From positions 57,305-121,304 of the forward strand of contig MEQX01000004.1 of NCBI GenBank assembly GCA_001770415.1: a stretch of DNA of 64,000 bases. Direction: 5' to 3'. Below the pieces are notes generated by a model. That model had not been told where the DNA came from, did no database searches, and saw only the letters and a list, made by a program, of their open reading frames with translations. Every line of letters starts with the position of its first letter. Position 1 is the first letter of the stretch. Origin of the DNA: Betaproteobacteria bacterium RIFCSPLOWO2_02_FULL_63_19. Lineage in GTDB: Bacteria; Pseudomonadota; Gammaproteobacteria; Burkholderiales; SG8-39. Below, piece by piece: positions 46,780 to 55,663 of the stretch. The position numbers and the translations under genes are program-made.

Positions 46780-48524
46780 TGGTTGCTCCATTGGACAAGT
46801 TGACGGTGCACTTCGTCGGCACGTATCGGTAGCGGCCCCGGACGACGGAAGCTCTGCACCTCTCCAGGTATCTCGAATTCCGAGCGCAGGTGCCTGAGGA
46901 GCTGGCCGCCATGATTCTGTTCGACGACAAGCACCCGTTTTACGCCCGCGAGTGCGGCAGCGAGCTTGGCCGGCTGCGCCGGTGCGAGCAATCGCATCGA
47001 CACCAATCGTACCGGCACACCATCGGCTTTCGCGCGCGCGATCGCCTCGCGCACGGGGCCGGTGCTGGAACCAAACGTCACGACCGCCGTCTCCCCGTCA
47101 CCCTCGACGTCGGCCCAATAATCGCCGTACTCGTGGCCAAGCAGCTTGCGCTCCCGCTTGGCGAGCTGTACTGCGTGGTCCTTCGCCCCGCTTGAGGGGA
47201 TTCCGCGCTCGTTGTGCGTCAGACCGTCCGCGGTGTAGGCTATGCCCGGCGTACCGGGAATGGCCATCGGCGAAATCCCCGATTCCGTGAGCGAGTAGCG
47301 CTTATACCCTTCGGTGTTCCCGGCCGCAGTAAGTCGCGCGCCCTGATAGGATACGTCCTTGGGCCGGTCGACCACCGCACGCATCTGCCCGAAGAACTGG
47401 TCCGAAAGGACTATGGCCGGCGATTGCGTGGCCTCCGCCAGATGCACCGCCCATTGGGTGGACATAAGACAATCGGCCACCGAGTTCGGCGCCACGACGA
47501 TACGCGGAGCATCACCATGCATGCCGTTAACCGCGATCGACACGTCGCTTTGCTCACTCTTCGCGGGAATTCCAGTCGATGGACCGCCGCGCATGACGTC
47601 GATCACGACTATCGGCACTTCGGCGGCGACCGCAAGCCCGAGCGATTCTGTCATCAGCGACAGCCCCGGACCCGCGGTTGCGGTTAACGCCGGCACGCCG
47701 CCGAATGACGCGCCTATGATCATATTGATCGACGCCAGTTCGTCTTCGGCCTGCACCAGGGTACCGCCCACATCCGCCAGCGCGGGGGCAAGCCATTCCA
47801 GCACCTCGGTAGCGGGCGTGATCGGGTAAGCAGCGACGAAACGCACACCGCCCCTGATCGCACCGTAGCCGGCCGCTTGATTGCCGGTAATGAGCCAGCG
47901 CGATTCGCTGCGCGGTGCCGGCGCAGCGAGCTTCTCGCCGGCTTGCATCGTCTCGCCGGCCTCATATCCGGCATCGATCGCAGCGAGACTGGGCGCGAGG
48001 CCGGCGCGTGATTTCTTGAGCATGTTCTCGACGACGGCACGCAAAACATCCTTCGGCAAACCGATCAGGCCAGCCGCGACACCAACCACTACCATGTTGG
48101 GCCAACTGCCTTGTATGGCCTTCGCCATACCCTTGATGCCCAGTCTTTCGTAGCGTGCGGCACTCTTCGCGAAGACTTCCGGGGGATCGCCCTGGGTGGG
48201 ATCTCCGACCATGAGGCTCGCTGAATCGAGTGGAATCTCATCGGCGAAACGGTGGAGATTTTCCCAATCCACCGCAATCAGCACGTCGAACCGATCGTCC
48301 AGACAATCTACCGGACGGGTCGCGAAGCGACAAAGCGCAGCCGCTTCGCCGCCACGAATCTGCGGTCCGCTCGAGCGCACCATGAGGCCATACCACCCGG
48401 CCTTCGCCGCCGCCTCGAGCAGCATATTGCCCGCGGTCATCACACCGGCGCCGCCGCTTCCGGTGATGGCGACCGATATGCTGGTACGCGCAGCGGCCCC
48501 AGAGCCATTCCTGCTGTCCGTCAC
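46776..48524 (-). CDS. korA: 2-oxoacid:ferredoxin oxidoreductase alpha subunit (gamma-alpha fusion)
   Basis: A 582-residue fusion of the gamma domain (about 15-190, starting ISVAITGSGGAGVMTAGNML, with VRSSGPQIRGGEAA) and the alpha domain (about 205-582, with GYGAIRGGVRFVAAYPITPATEVLEWLA and the TPP-domain partner motifs TATAGPGLSLMTESLG). The protein has no ferredoxin domain, so a separate ferredoxin must carry the electrons; fdx at 53.9 kb is the candidate. GTG start with AAGGAG eight bases upstream. It is divergent from bcrC. Confidence 0.92.
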   Translation of the reverse strand: MTDSRNGSGAAARTSISVAITGSGGAGVMTAGNMLLEAAAKAGWYGLMVRSSGPQIRGGEAAALCRFATRPVDCLDDRFDVLIAVDWENLHRFADEIPLDSASLMVGDPTQGDPPEVFAKSAARYERLGIKGMAKAIQGSWPNMVVVGVAAGLIGLPKDVLRAVVENMLKKSRAGLAPSLAAIDAGYEAGETMQAGEKLAAPAPRSESRWLITGNQAAGYGAIRGGVRFVAAYPITPATEVLEWLAPALADVGGTLVQAEDELASINMIIGASFGGVPALTATAGPGLSLMTESLGLAVAAEVPIVVIDVMRGGPSTGIPAKSEQSDVSIAVNGMHGDAPRIVVAPNSVADCLMSTQWAVHLAEATQSPAIVLSDQFFGQMRAVVDRPKDVSYQGARLTAAGNTEGYKRYSLTESGISPMAIPGTPGIAYTADGLTHNERGIPSSGAKDHAVQLAKRERKLLGHEYGDYWADVEGDGETAVVTFGSSTGPVREAIARAKADGVPVRLVSMRLLAPAQPAKLAAALAGVKRVLVVEQNHGGQLLRHLRSEFEIPGEVQSFRRPGPLPIRADEVHRQLVQWSNQ

Positions 48525-48829
48525 AAATGATCTCCTTCCATTTTGCTAGTCGCAGGCCGCGCGCGTTGCGAGCTTGCCGCCCCTACGTTCGAATCAGACT
48601 TGGCTCAGCGAACGTTCGGAACCGGAGCACAAACCTGCATCGTCTTCCGCCTACCGCACATTCTGTGTCACGCACCTCAATACTGCCACGCAGGCACTTG
48701 CCTGCCCAACCCATTGCCAAGACCCTGGGAGCCGAGCTTTGTGGCCGTCTGCTCCCCGGCCCCTCCTTGTCCATCAATCGCCTCGATCGCGGGAACTCCG
48801 TTGTGACCGTCGGGATTCCGATTCATTAC

Positions 48830-48858
48830 TTGACAGCTTTTTAGTAATTTCGTACGAT
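48830..48858 (+). promoter_or_regulatory. Predicted sigma-70 promoter of bcrCBAD-fdx
   Basis: TTGACA (48830-48835) and TACGAT (48853-48858) are separated by 17 bases. The -35 is perfect and the -10 matches four of six. Transcription would start near 48865. Confidence 0.65.
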
Positions 48859-48867
48859 AATACTAAA
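48840..48867. promoter_or_regulatory. 28-bp near-palindromic operator over the bcr promoter
   Basis: Outer arms TTTAGTA (48840-48846) and TACTAAA (48861-48867) are exact inverted copies. The centre TCGTACGA (48850-48857) is itself a palindrome on the same axis. Twelve of the 14 base pairs are symmetric. It covers part of the spacer, the -10 and the start point, as expected for a repressor site. Confidence 0.7.
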
Positions 48868-49063
48868 TTAGTGATGGTTCCTCGTCAAGTCCAGCGTGCA
48901 TTGTGCGGGAAAAATAGCCGAAAATGGTTCCAACGCCTCGCCAAATTCTGTTGGTGCAGTTGCGATCCGACCCAGCGCGGGGCTTATATTCACCACCGGA
49001 GCGTCGCGCCGGCGTCCCACATAGGCCCGCCGGCTACACATAGCAATAGAGGAGCACAGTCTG

Positions 49064-50236
49064 ATGGCCGAAATGGTTAAGGATATCGTAGGCCGTTGCG
49101 AAGCGCTATTCGAGGATTTGCACTTCGATGCGGTCAAGCAATGGAAGGCGGCAGTCCCCGGCCGAAAAGCCATCGGCTATATGCCGGTCTACGTGCCCCG
49201 CGAAATCGTCCATGCCGCCGGCATGCTGCCGGTTGGCATATTCGGCGGTGGCGATCAGATGGAAGTGATCCAGGGCGATGCCTACTACCAAAGCTACATC
49301 TGCCGTATCCCGCGCTCGACCCTGGAACTCGGACTGACCGGGCGCCTGGACTGTCTGGACGGGATGCTTTTTCCATCGATCTGCGACGTGATACGCAACC
49401 TCTCGGGTATGTGGCAGATCTTGTTCAAAGATAAATACGTGCGGTACGTCGACGTGCCGCAGAACTATCTCGATTCGGTCGGCGGGGAATTCTACATCCA
49501 CGAGATGCAGGTTCTCCGGGATGACTTGGGCAAACTCGCGGGCAAGCCCGTTACCGATGATGCACTTCGAGCGTCGATTGCGGTCTATAACGAAAATCGC
49601 CGCGCGGTGCAGGATTTGTATGCCTATCGCGCACAGAAACCCTGGCAGGCACCGACCTCGGAGGTGTACCTGGTGATTCGCGCCGGCATGGTGCTGCCCC
49701 CCGAAGAGCATACGAAGTTGGTCCGCGATTACATCGCCGCCGCGGAGTTGGAGAACCGCCCCAAGCGCGACAACGCGCGCGTGGTCTTGACGGGATCCTT
49801 CTGCGAGCAGCCGCCCCTCGGTCTGATCAAATCGATAGAGATGTCAGGCTGCTATGTTGTCGACGACGATTTCGGGCTCGTAATGCGCTGGCTGCTGGAT
49901 GAAGTCCCCGCGACCGGCGATCCGCTGCTCGAACTGTCGAAAGCGTTCCTGCACCGCTCGAACCAGCAGGCGTCAAAGTACGACGAAAAGAAGGAAGACA
50001 AGGGCAAGCTCCTCGTGCATTCGGTGAAGTTCTACGGCGCGGAGGGCGTAATTTTCGCTGCACCTTCCTTTTGCGACCCCGCGCTCCTCGAGCGGCCGAT
50101 GCTGCAGGACGTGCTCGCAAAGCAAAAAATCCCCTATACGGCGTTCAAGTACGCCGAAAACACCGGCCAGATGGCCCCGATTCGCGAACAGGCCGGCACT
50201 TTTGCCGATTCGATCAAGCTATGGAGCGCTGCATGA
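49064..50236 (+). CDS. bcrC: Class I benzoyl-CoA reductase, subunit C
   Basis: A 390-residue member of the HgdB/FldBC/BcrBC family. Together BcrB and BcrC hold the active site where benzoyl-CoA is reduced to cyclohexadienoyl-CoA. The N-terminal segment KAIGYMPVYVPREIVHAAGMLPVGIFGGG is typical; likely cluster cysteines are in SYICRIPRST, LDCLDGMLFPSICDVIRNLS and GSFCEQPP. The length fits the BcrC/BzdN type. GAGGAG precedes the ATG by nine bases. First of bcrCBAD-fdx. A methylbenzoyl-CoA reductase cannot be excluded from sequence reading alone. Confidence 0.93.
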   Translation: MAEMVKDIVGRCEALFEDLHFDAVKQWKAAVPGRKAIGYMPVYVPREIVHAAGMLPVGIFGGGDQMEVIQGDAYYQSYICRIPRSTLELGLTGRLDCLDGMLFPSICDVIRNLSGMWQILFKDKYVRYVDVPQNYLDSVGGEFYIHEMQVLRDDLGKLAGKPVTDDALRASIAVYNENRRAVQDLYAYRAQKPWQAPTSEVYLVIRAGMVLPPEEHTKLVRDYIAAAELENRPKRDNARVVLTGSFCEQPPLGLIKSIEMSGCYVVDDDFGLVMRWLLDEVPATGDPLLELSKAFLHRSNQQASKYDEKKEDKGKLLVHSVKFYGAEGVIFAAPSFCDPALLERPMLQDVLAKQKIPYTAFKYAENTGQMAPIREQAGTFADSIKLWSAA

Positions 50237-50289
50237 GCTGGAAGGCCTGTTCTTGGCGCAGCGGAGATACGACCAGACGAGCGCGGCGA

Positions 50290-50307
50290 GGTGGCGACAA
50301 GACCACC
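50290..50307 (+). other. Small hairpin in the bcrC-bcrB gap
   Basis: GGTGG and CCACC pair around an 8-base loop in the 109-base spacer, the longest gap in an otherwise packed operon. It may mark RNA processing or just be chance. Confidence 0.25.
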
Positions 50308-50345
50308 GGCCATACCAACGCAGGACACCACAGAGGAATGCAACC

Positions 50346-51683
50346 ATGAGCACCCCCATCCAGATGATGCCATCGCAACCGTCGAAGAAGCCCGCGCCGA
50401 AGGTGCAGAAAGAGGACGCGATGTGGTTGCAGAAGGAGATGATCAACGCGAACTATCACGAACTCGCCACCGCGCACGAGAGAGGCAAGAAGGTTTCCGC
50501 GACCTTTGTACCGGGAAACCTCAATGAATTGGTGATGTGCTTCGACTTTGCCCGCAGCCTGCCGGAGACGAATGCGCTGCAGAACGGCATGCGCAAGAAA
50601 TCCGGCAAGATGATCATGGACGCCGAACGCGACGGCCAGTCGGAGGACGTGTGCACCTACGTCAAGGCCGACCTGGGCATGATGCTGGGTGGCGAGATCG
50701 GCCCCACCGGCGAGAAGCTCCCGACGCCGGACCTGCTGTTGCTTTCGTACACCGGCTGCTTCACATTCATGAAGTGGTTCGAGCTGGTCCGACAGAAATA
50801 CAACTGCGAAACCGTTATGTTGCACACCCCCTACCAGGGCGACGGCAAGATTTCCCAGAGCATGCGCGACTATGTCGTCAAGCAGCTCAAGGAATCGGTG
50901 ATTCCCACGCTGGAACGGGTGTCGGGGGTGAAATTCGATATCGACCGGCTGCGCCAGTACATGAAGGAATCGGCCAGGGCCGAAGACGACCTGGTGAAGG
51001 TGCTGCAGTCGGCGAAGAACCGTCCCTCGCCCATCGACGGTTACTTCGGCGCGGTGTATTACATCGGGCCGATGTTCACCGCGTTCCGCGGCACCCCCGA
51101 AGCGACGCAATACTATGACGTGCTTCGCAAGGAAATCGACGCGCGCGTCCGGGACAAGAAGGGCCCGATCACTCCAGAAGGTGAACTGACCGAGGAAAAA
51201 TACCGCCTGGTCGTCGAGGGTCCACCCAACTGGACCAGTTTCCGCGATTTCTGGAAGATGTTCGCTGACGAGGGCGCTGTCGTGGTAGCGAGCACCTATG
51301 CAAAGGTTGGCGGCGTGTACGATCTCGGTTTCCGGCACGACCCGGACCACCCCCTGGAGTCGCTTGCGGAATATTGCCTCGGCTGCTACACCAACATGAA
51401 CTTTCCGCAGCGTATCGACATGATCTGCAGGTACATCGAAGAATACGAAGCCGACGGCCTGCTGATCAATTCGATCAAGAGCTGCAACAGCTTCTCGGCC
51501 GGGCAGTTGCTTATGCTGCGCGAAGTCGAAAAGCGCACCGGCAAGCCCGCAGCGTTCATTGAATCCGACCTGGTGGACCCGCGCTACTTTTCCGCTGCAA
51601 ACATCAAGAACAGACTGGAGTCCTATTTCCAGATGATCAAGCAGAAGCGCTCCGTGGCAGGTGCTGCCGTCGCCGCGCACTGA
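50346..51683 (+). CDS. bcrB: Class I benzoyl-CoA reductase, subunit B
   Basis: A 445-residue partner of BcrC in the same HgdB-like family. It holds the second set of cluster cysteines: [25 protein letters not shown] and [12 protein letters not shown]. The N-terminal 25 residues are a polar extension. ATG 50346 has AGAGGA nine bases upstream; the longer in-frame start overlapping bcrC was rejected because it lacks a ribosome site. The 16-base gap to bcrA indicates one operon. The size and order C-B-A-D match Thauera aromatica. Confidence 0.93.
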   Translation: MSTPIQMMPSQPSKKPAPKVQKEDAMWLQKEMINANYHELATAHERGKKVSATFVPGNLNELVMCFDFARSLPETNALQNGMRKKSGKMIMDAERDGQSEDVCTYVKADLGMMLGGEIGPTGEKLPTPDLLLLSYTGCFTFMKWFELVRQKYNCETVMLHTPYQGDGKISQSMRDYVVKQLKESVIPTLERVSGVKFDIDRLRQYMKESARAEDDLVKVLQSAKNRPSPIDGYFGAVYYIGPMFTAFRGTPEATQYYDVLRKEIDARVRDKKGPITPEGELTEEKYRLVVEGPPNWTSFRDFWKMFADEGAVVVASTYAKVGGVYDLGFRHDPDHPLESLAEYCLGCYTNMNFPQRIDMICRYIEEYEADGLLINSIKSCNSFSAGQLLMLREVEKRTGKPAAFIESDLVDPRYFSAANIKNRLESYFQMIKQKRSVAGAAVAAH

Positions 51684-51699
51684 CAAGGAGGATACGGAC

Positions 51700-53037
51700 A
51701 TGCGCTGCTTTATCGGCATCGATCTCGGCTCCACCACCACCAAGGCCGTGGTGATCGACGCGCAACAAAACGTAGTGGGCCGGGGCATTACCAACTCGCG
51801 CTCCAACTATGACACCGCCGCGCAAATCGCGAAGCAGGAGGCCCTGGTCAATACGCGTTTCCATCTGTTTCGGGAAGCCCTTGCCAAATCGGGCGCACTC
51901 AACGGCTCACTCGAGGATTTCCTTGCGCAGCTCGAACGAGACTTCCGCCTCGAGCAGTTTCTGGTCCAACTATCGGACTTGGAAACCACCTCCATTCGCA
52001 ACACGGAAGGCTCGCGCTTCGGCGATGCGAGCAAGGCGGTTGCCTCTGCTTTGACGGAAATATTCAAGCGGCTCACCACCGAGGCGCCGGAGCTCTTTGC
52101 ACCAGGTGCCAAGCGAAAGTCCGATTTCTTCCGCGATATCGCGGGCAGCCGCTATCTCGCCATCGGCGACGAAGTCGCCAAGCAAGGCGGCGTTCGCTAC
52201 GACATGCTGTGCAACGTGTTCGACCGCTCGATCATCGAGGTCGAAAACCGGGTCTACGGCGACGCGATCAGCGCCAACCTCCTTGCGGCATTGGACCGTA
52301 CCTTCGTCGCGATGCCCGAAACTGCGAGCCGGGGCGACGCGGTGCGTGAGCCGATCAAGAGCGTACTGGACACCGCGCTGGAGGAAACCTACACGGTCGG
52401 CACCGGCTACGGTCGGGCGCGCCTGCCCTTTTCGAAGGAGCACATCCGCTCGGAGATACTCTGCCACGGCCTCGGCGCGCACATGATGCATCCGGGCACC
52501 GCAACCGTGCTGGACATCGGCGGCCAGGACACCAAAGCCATCCAGGTGGACAAACACGGCATCGTAGAGAGCTTCCAGATGAACGACCGCTGCGCGGCGG
52601 GCTGCGGCCGGTACCTGGGCTACATAGCCGACGAAATGAACATGGGCCTGCACGAGCTCGGGCCGCTGGCCATGAAATCCACCAAGAAGATCCGTATCAA
52701 TTCGACCTGCACCGTGTTCGCCGGCGCCGAACTTCGGGACCGACTCTCGCTCGGAGACAAGCGCGAGGACATCATGGCTGGGCTGCATCGCGCGATCATC
52801 CTGCGCGCGATGTCCATCCTCGCCCGCTCCGGCGGGATTCGCAACGAATTTACATTCACGGGCGGCGTCGCAAAGAACGAAGCCGCTGTGAAGGCACTCA
52901 AGGATCTGGTGCGCGAAAACTACGGCGAACTGACCCTGAACATCAATCCAGAATCGATTTTCACCGGTGCGCTCGGCGGCGCGACGTTCGCCTACCGCGC
53001 GGTGGTCGAGGAAGGCAAGACAGTGGAGGCGCGATAG
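51700..53037 (+). CDS. bcrA: Class I benzoyl-CoA reductase, ATP-binding subunit A
   Basis: One of two ASKHA-fold ATPase subunits that drive low-potential electrons from ferredoxin to BcrBC at the cost of ATP. The 445-residue protein has phosphate motif 1 DLGSTTTK (8-15) and phosphate motif 2 DIGGQDTK (272-279). The cluster shared with BcrD should use C298 in DRCAAGC and C337 in NSTCTVF; an extra C302 is present. The roughly 200-residue insertion between the two ATP motifs separates A-type from the short D-type subunits. AAGGAGG lies eight bases before the ATG. Confidence 0.94.
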   Translation: MRCFIGIDLGSTTTKAVVIDAQQNVVGRGITNSRSNYDTAAQIAKQEALVNTRFHLFREALAKSGALNGSLEDFLAQLERDFRLEQFLVQLSDLETTSIRNTEGSRFGDASKAVASALTEIFKRLTTEAPELFAPGAKRKSDFFRDIAGSRYLAIGDEVAKQGGVRYDMLCNVFDRSIIEVENRVYGDAISANLLAALDRTFVAMPETASRGDAVREPIKSVLDTALEETYTVGTGYGRARLPFSKEHIRSEILCHGLGAHMMHPGTATVLDIGGQDTKAIQVDKHGIVESFQMNDRCAAGCGRYLGYIADEMNMGLHELGPLAMKSTKKIRINSTCTVFAGAELRDRLSLGDKREDIMAGLHRAIILRAMSILARSGGIRNEFTFTGGVAKNEAAVKALKDLVRENYGELTLNINPESIFTGALGGATFAYRAVVEEGKTVEAR

Positions 53038-53880
53038 ATGATTACCACAATTGGCATCGACATCGGCTCGGGCGCCGTAAAAACCGTGCTATTCCGTCAG
53101 GACGGCGACAAGGTCGAATGGCTGGCCAAGCGCGTTGAGCGAATCCGGCAGCGCTCGCCGATGGAACTCGCCCGCTGGACCTACGACGAGGTCCTCGAGG
53201 AAGTGAAACTGCGGCCCGAAGACATTCAGTACACCGCCACGACCGGCGAAGGCGAAAACGTCACGTTCGCGACCGGGCACTTCTATTCGATGACCACTCA
53301 CGCGCGCGGCGGGGTGTACCTGTGCCCCGAAGCGAAAGCGGTGGTCGATGTCGGCGCACTCAACGGACGGGCTATCTTCATTGACGAGCGCGGCAAGGTG
53401 CTCGCCTCCAAGATGACGAGCCAGTGCGCTTCGGGATCCGGACAGTTCCTGGAGAACATCGCCCGTTACCTCGGTGTGGCGATCGAGGAGATCGGCCCGC
53501 TGTCGCAGACCTCGAAGGACCCGGAGAAGCCGAGTTCCATCTGCGCCGTGCTGGCGGAGACCGACGTCATCAACATGGTCTCGCGCGGCATCGCCACGCC
53601 TGACATTCTGAAGGGGATACACCTTTCGATGGCCAGCCGCCTTGCGAAACTGCTCAAGGTAACCGGAATCAAGACGGGGACCGTGTTGCTCACCGGCGGA
53701 CTGGCGCTCGATACGGGACTGCTCGCCGCGCTACAGGAAGAACTGGTGAACGAGAAGATCACCGGGATCCAGGCGGTGAGCCACCCCGATTCGATTTGCG
53801 CCGGCGCAATCGGAGCGGCGCTGTGGGGTGCGTTCCGCCACGAAAAACTCCGCCAGCTCGAGCAGCGGGCAGCGGCGTAG
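53038..53880 (+). CDS. bcrD: Class I benzoyl-CoA reductase, ATP-binding subunit D
   Basis: The smaller ASKHA subunit (280 residues), forming a cluster-bridged pair with BcrA. It has motif 1 DIGSGAVK (8-15), the segment HFYSMTTHARGGVYL, DVGALNG as motif 2, and cluster cysteines C130 in TSQCASGSGQ and C169 in SSICAVLAET. The last part has LTGGLALDTGL and GAIGAALWGAFRHEKL. Its ATG directly follows the bcrA TAG. Length and motifs fit BcrD/BzdQ-type proteins. Confidence 0.94.
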   Translation: MITTIGIDIGSGAVKTVLFRQDGDKVEWLAKRVERIRQRSPMELARWTYDEVLEEVKLRPEDIQYTATTGEGENVTFATGHFYSMTTHARGGVYLCPEAKAVVDVGALNGRAIFIDERGKVLASKMTSQCASGSGQFLENIARYLGVAIEEIGPLSQTSKDPEKPSSICAVLAETDVINMVSRGIATPDILKGIHLSMASRLAKLLKVTGIKTGTVLLTGGLALDTGLLAALQEELVNEKITGIQAVSHPDSICAGAIGAALWGAFRHEKLRQLEQRAAA

Positions 53881-53943
53881 ACACGCACACATTTGCCGGG
53901 GCGCACCATCGATCTATAATACGTGCGACCAACGGAGGACGAC

Positions 53944-54189
53944 ATGGCTCTGCTCATTACCGACGACTGTACCGCTTGCGACGCCTGCAAACCTGCATGC
54001 CCGAACGAAGCGATAAGCGTGGGCGATCCCTATTACGTCATTGACCCGCTGCGCTGCACTGAATGCGTCGGCGCGTTCGACGAACCTCAGTGCAAGCTCG
54101 TGTGTCCGGCCAATTGCATCGACGTGAACCCGGACTTCCAGGAAACGCCGGAACAACTGCAGGAGAAGTATCAAAGCCTGCATGGTTAG
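53944..54189 (+). CDS. fdx: 2[4Fe-4S] ferredoxin
   Basis: An 81-residue ferredoxin with two cluster motifs: CTACDACKPACP (CxxCxxCxxxC) and CTEC-x8-CKLVC. The long insert in the second motif and the C-terminal helix place it with the Allochromatium-type low-potential ferredoxins that serve benzoyl-CoA reductase in Thauera. GGAGG lies five bases before the ATG. It is 63 bases after bcrD and is the natural electron link from KorAB to BcrCBAD. Confidence 0.94.
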   Translation: MALLITDDCTACDACKPACPNEAISVGDPYYVIDPLRCTECVGAFDEPQCKLVCPANCIDVNPDFQETPEQLQEKYQSLHG

Positions 54190-54359
54190 ATCCCCGCCGT
54201 GCCGCCGGCCGTTTGAGCAAAAGCCAAGCCGGCGTTGATTTGCCTGCCGGGCGTGACGAATTCAGGACCTGGACGGCCGCTAAGGGTCGAAGCCGAGAGA
54301 CGTAACCTGCTTGCCCATAGCGGGATATGGCGGGCGCCGGCCAGGCAGGATTCCCAGTA

Positions 54360-55382
54360 TCAGCTGACGCGCTTGACGAACGCGAGCCGCTGCGATGGCG
54401 CAAAGTCAAGCTTGTAGAGGAATCCGAGCAAGCCAAAGTTCTCGCGCGAGACCATGGTTTCGACTCGCTCGACCTGCAGACCAGCCAGGTTGATGAACAG
54501 TTGCGACAGCAACGCGTGCCCGACGCCATGGTGCGAATAATCGGGGTCCACACCGATGGTATCGAGAACCGCCACCGGTTCGGGACGGCCGAAATCTCCG
54601 AAGTCGGTGCGTGCCATTATGAATCCTGCCGCGATGCCATCGACCCTCGCCACCAATGACAAGCGTACGGCCGAATCGGTGAGCGCTTCCTGTACCACGT
54701 GCTCAATGTAGCCCTCGCGCCGGCGGCCAGTCACGCTTTCATCGATACGCTTGACGTGCACAGTGTCCTCGGGTTTGAGCGTGCGCAGGTCGACCCTGTC
54801 ACGCGCCAACGCTTCAAAATCGTTGCCCTTGGAAGGGCTGTAGTCAATTTCGCTGGTCGAAAAGCCGGTCAGGTGCCCCGGAGCCAGGACCTTATCGCCC
54901 TCATGCGCGGCAAGGCGGTCGCCGCGCACCGGACAATCCACGACGAGAACCTTATCCAGTTCGAAGCCCGCTCGATCAAAGAACTGCAGGATGCGATGGT
55001 CGCGCCATGACCCCGTGGTGCGTATCTCCGCGACACCGAGGCGCCTGGCCTCGGCTTCCAACTTAGACATGAGCGCGGAACCGATACCCTGTCCCTGCTC
55101 GCCGGAGGCGACACCCATCGCCTCGAGCCGCAATGCAGGCTCCGCGCGCCCGAACTGGCCAAACAGCTGCCGCGCCATCACGAAACCGACGAGTTTCCCG
55201 CCATGTTCGCACGCGAACTGCACATGCAACGCCGGCTGATCGAGCGCCGCCTTCAGCCGCTTATGGTGATAAACATGCCGGGCACGGCCGATATTCGCCT
55301 GGTCGAGCGCAACCACGGAATCCAGATCCCGTTCTGTCAATCCGCGAAGCGTGATGTCCCGCTGCTGTGTACTGGTAACCAA
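54360..55382 (-). CDS. Tandem-GNAT acetyltransferase
   Basis: A 340-residue protein with two GNAT folds. The first (about 10-160) has the acetyl-CoA loop GEQGQGIGSAL after LRLEAMGV; the second (about 195-340) has SHHGVGHALL after LDTIGV. The two copies share the layout FGQFGRAEPALRLEAMGV / FGDFGRPEPVAVLDTIGV, so they arose by duplication. The start is a TTG eight bases behind GGAG; no ATG is available. It is convergent with fdx. The substrate is unknown; a link to aromatic-acid control is suggested only by position. Confidence 0.85.
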   Translation of the reverse strand: MVTSTQQRDITLRGLTERDLDSVVALDQANIGRARHVYHHKRLKAALDQPALHVQFACEHGGKLVGFVMARQLFGQFGRAEPALRLEAMGVASGEQGQGIGSALMSKLEAEARRLGVAEIRTTGSWRDHRILQFFDRAGFELDKVLVVDCPVRGDRLAAHEGDKVLAPGHLTGFSTSEIDYSPSKGNDFEALARDRVDLRTLKPEDTVHVKRIDESVTGRRREGYIEHVVQEALTDSAVRLSLVARVDGIAAGFIMARTDFGDFGRPEPVAVLDTIGVDPDYSHHGVGHALLSQLFINLAGLQVERVETMVSRENFGLLGFLYKLDFAPSQRLAFVKRVS

Positions 55383-55596
55383 TGCAAATCTCCTTCTCGT
55401 GCCGCTGTATCGTGGAATTTCGTCTGCCCTCGGTGTATTGCCGCGATTCTAGCGCAGTGATCTTCCCACCGTCCCCATTCGCGCAATACGGTGCCCGACG
55501 GTATGCGCGTTGAACTGCGGCCGATGACCGACACTCGATCCGTCGCACCGGTTCGCCCGCTCACGGCAAGAATCGCCGGTGCTTTCGCCCATACAT

Positions 55597-55618
55597 GGTA
55601 ACCTAGTACGTAATTACC
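55597..55618. promoter_or_regulatory. Dyad upstream of the GNAT-Rrf2 pair
   Basis: GGTAA and TTACC form an inverted repeat with a 12-base spacer, 46 bases before the GNAT start. The interior contains GTACGTAAT, close to GTACGATAAT in the bcr operator centre. Possibly an autoregulatory site; weak. Confidence 0.3.
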
Positions 55619-55663
55619 GGTTTTTAGGTCCGCGCCCCTTAGCCCTAATTCAATTATTCCGGA

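Larger units (their letters stand above)
48525..49063. other. korA-bcrC divergent intergenic region
   Basis: No gene was seen in this 539-base gap between the korA and bcrC starts. It holds the predicted bcr promoter and a palindromic operator. The segment 48525-48820 shows no clear korA promoter. A weaker promoter-like pair (TTGCGA 48960-48965 and TATATT 48985-48990, spacing 19) lies closer to bcrC. The bcr leader from the main promoter would be about 200 bases. Confidence 0.6.

Noticed and set aside
48960-48990. Second promoter-like pair before bcrC
   Set aside because: TTGCGA and TATATT are 19 bases apart and weaker than the TTGACA/TACGAT promoter; kept only as a remark.
50214-51806. Open frame of about 530 codons antisense to bcrB
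   Set aside because: Shadow of bcrB/bcrA; composition is His/Arg/Val/Leu-rich as expected for the complement and no motif is seen.
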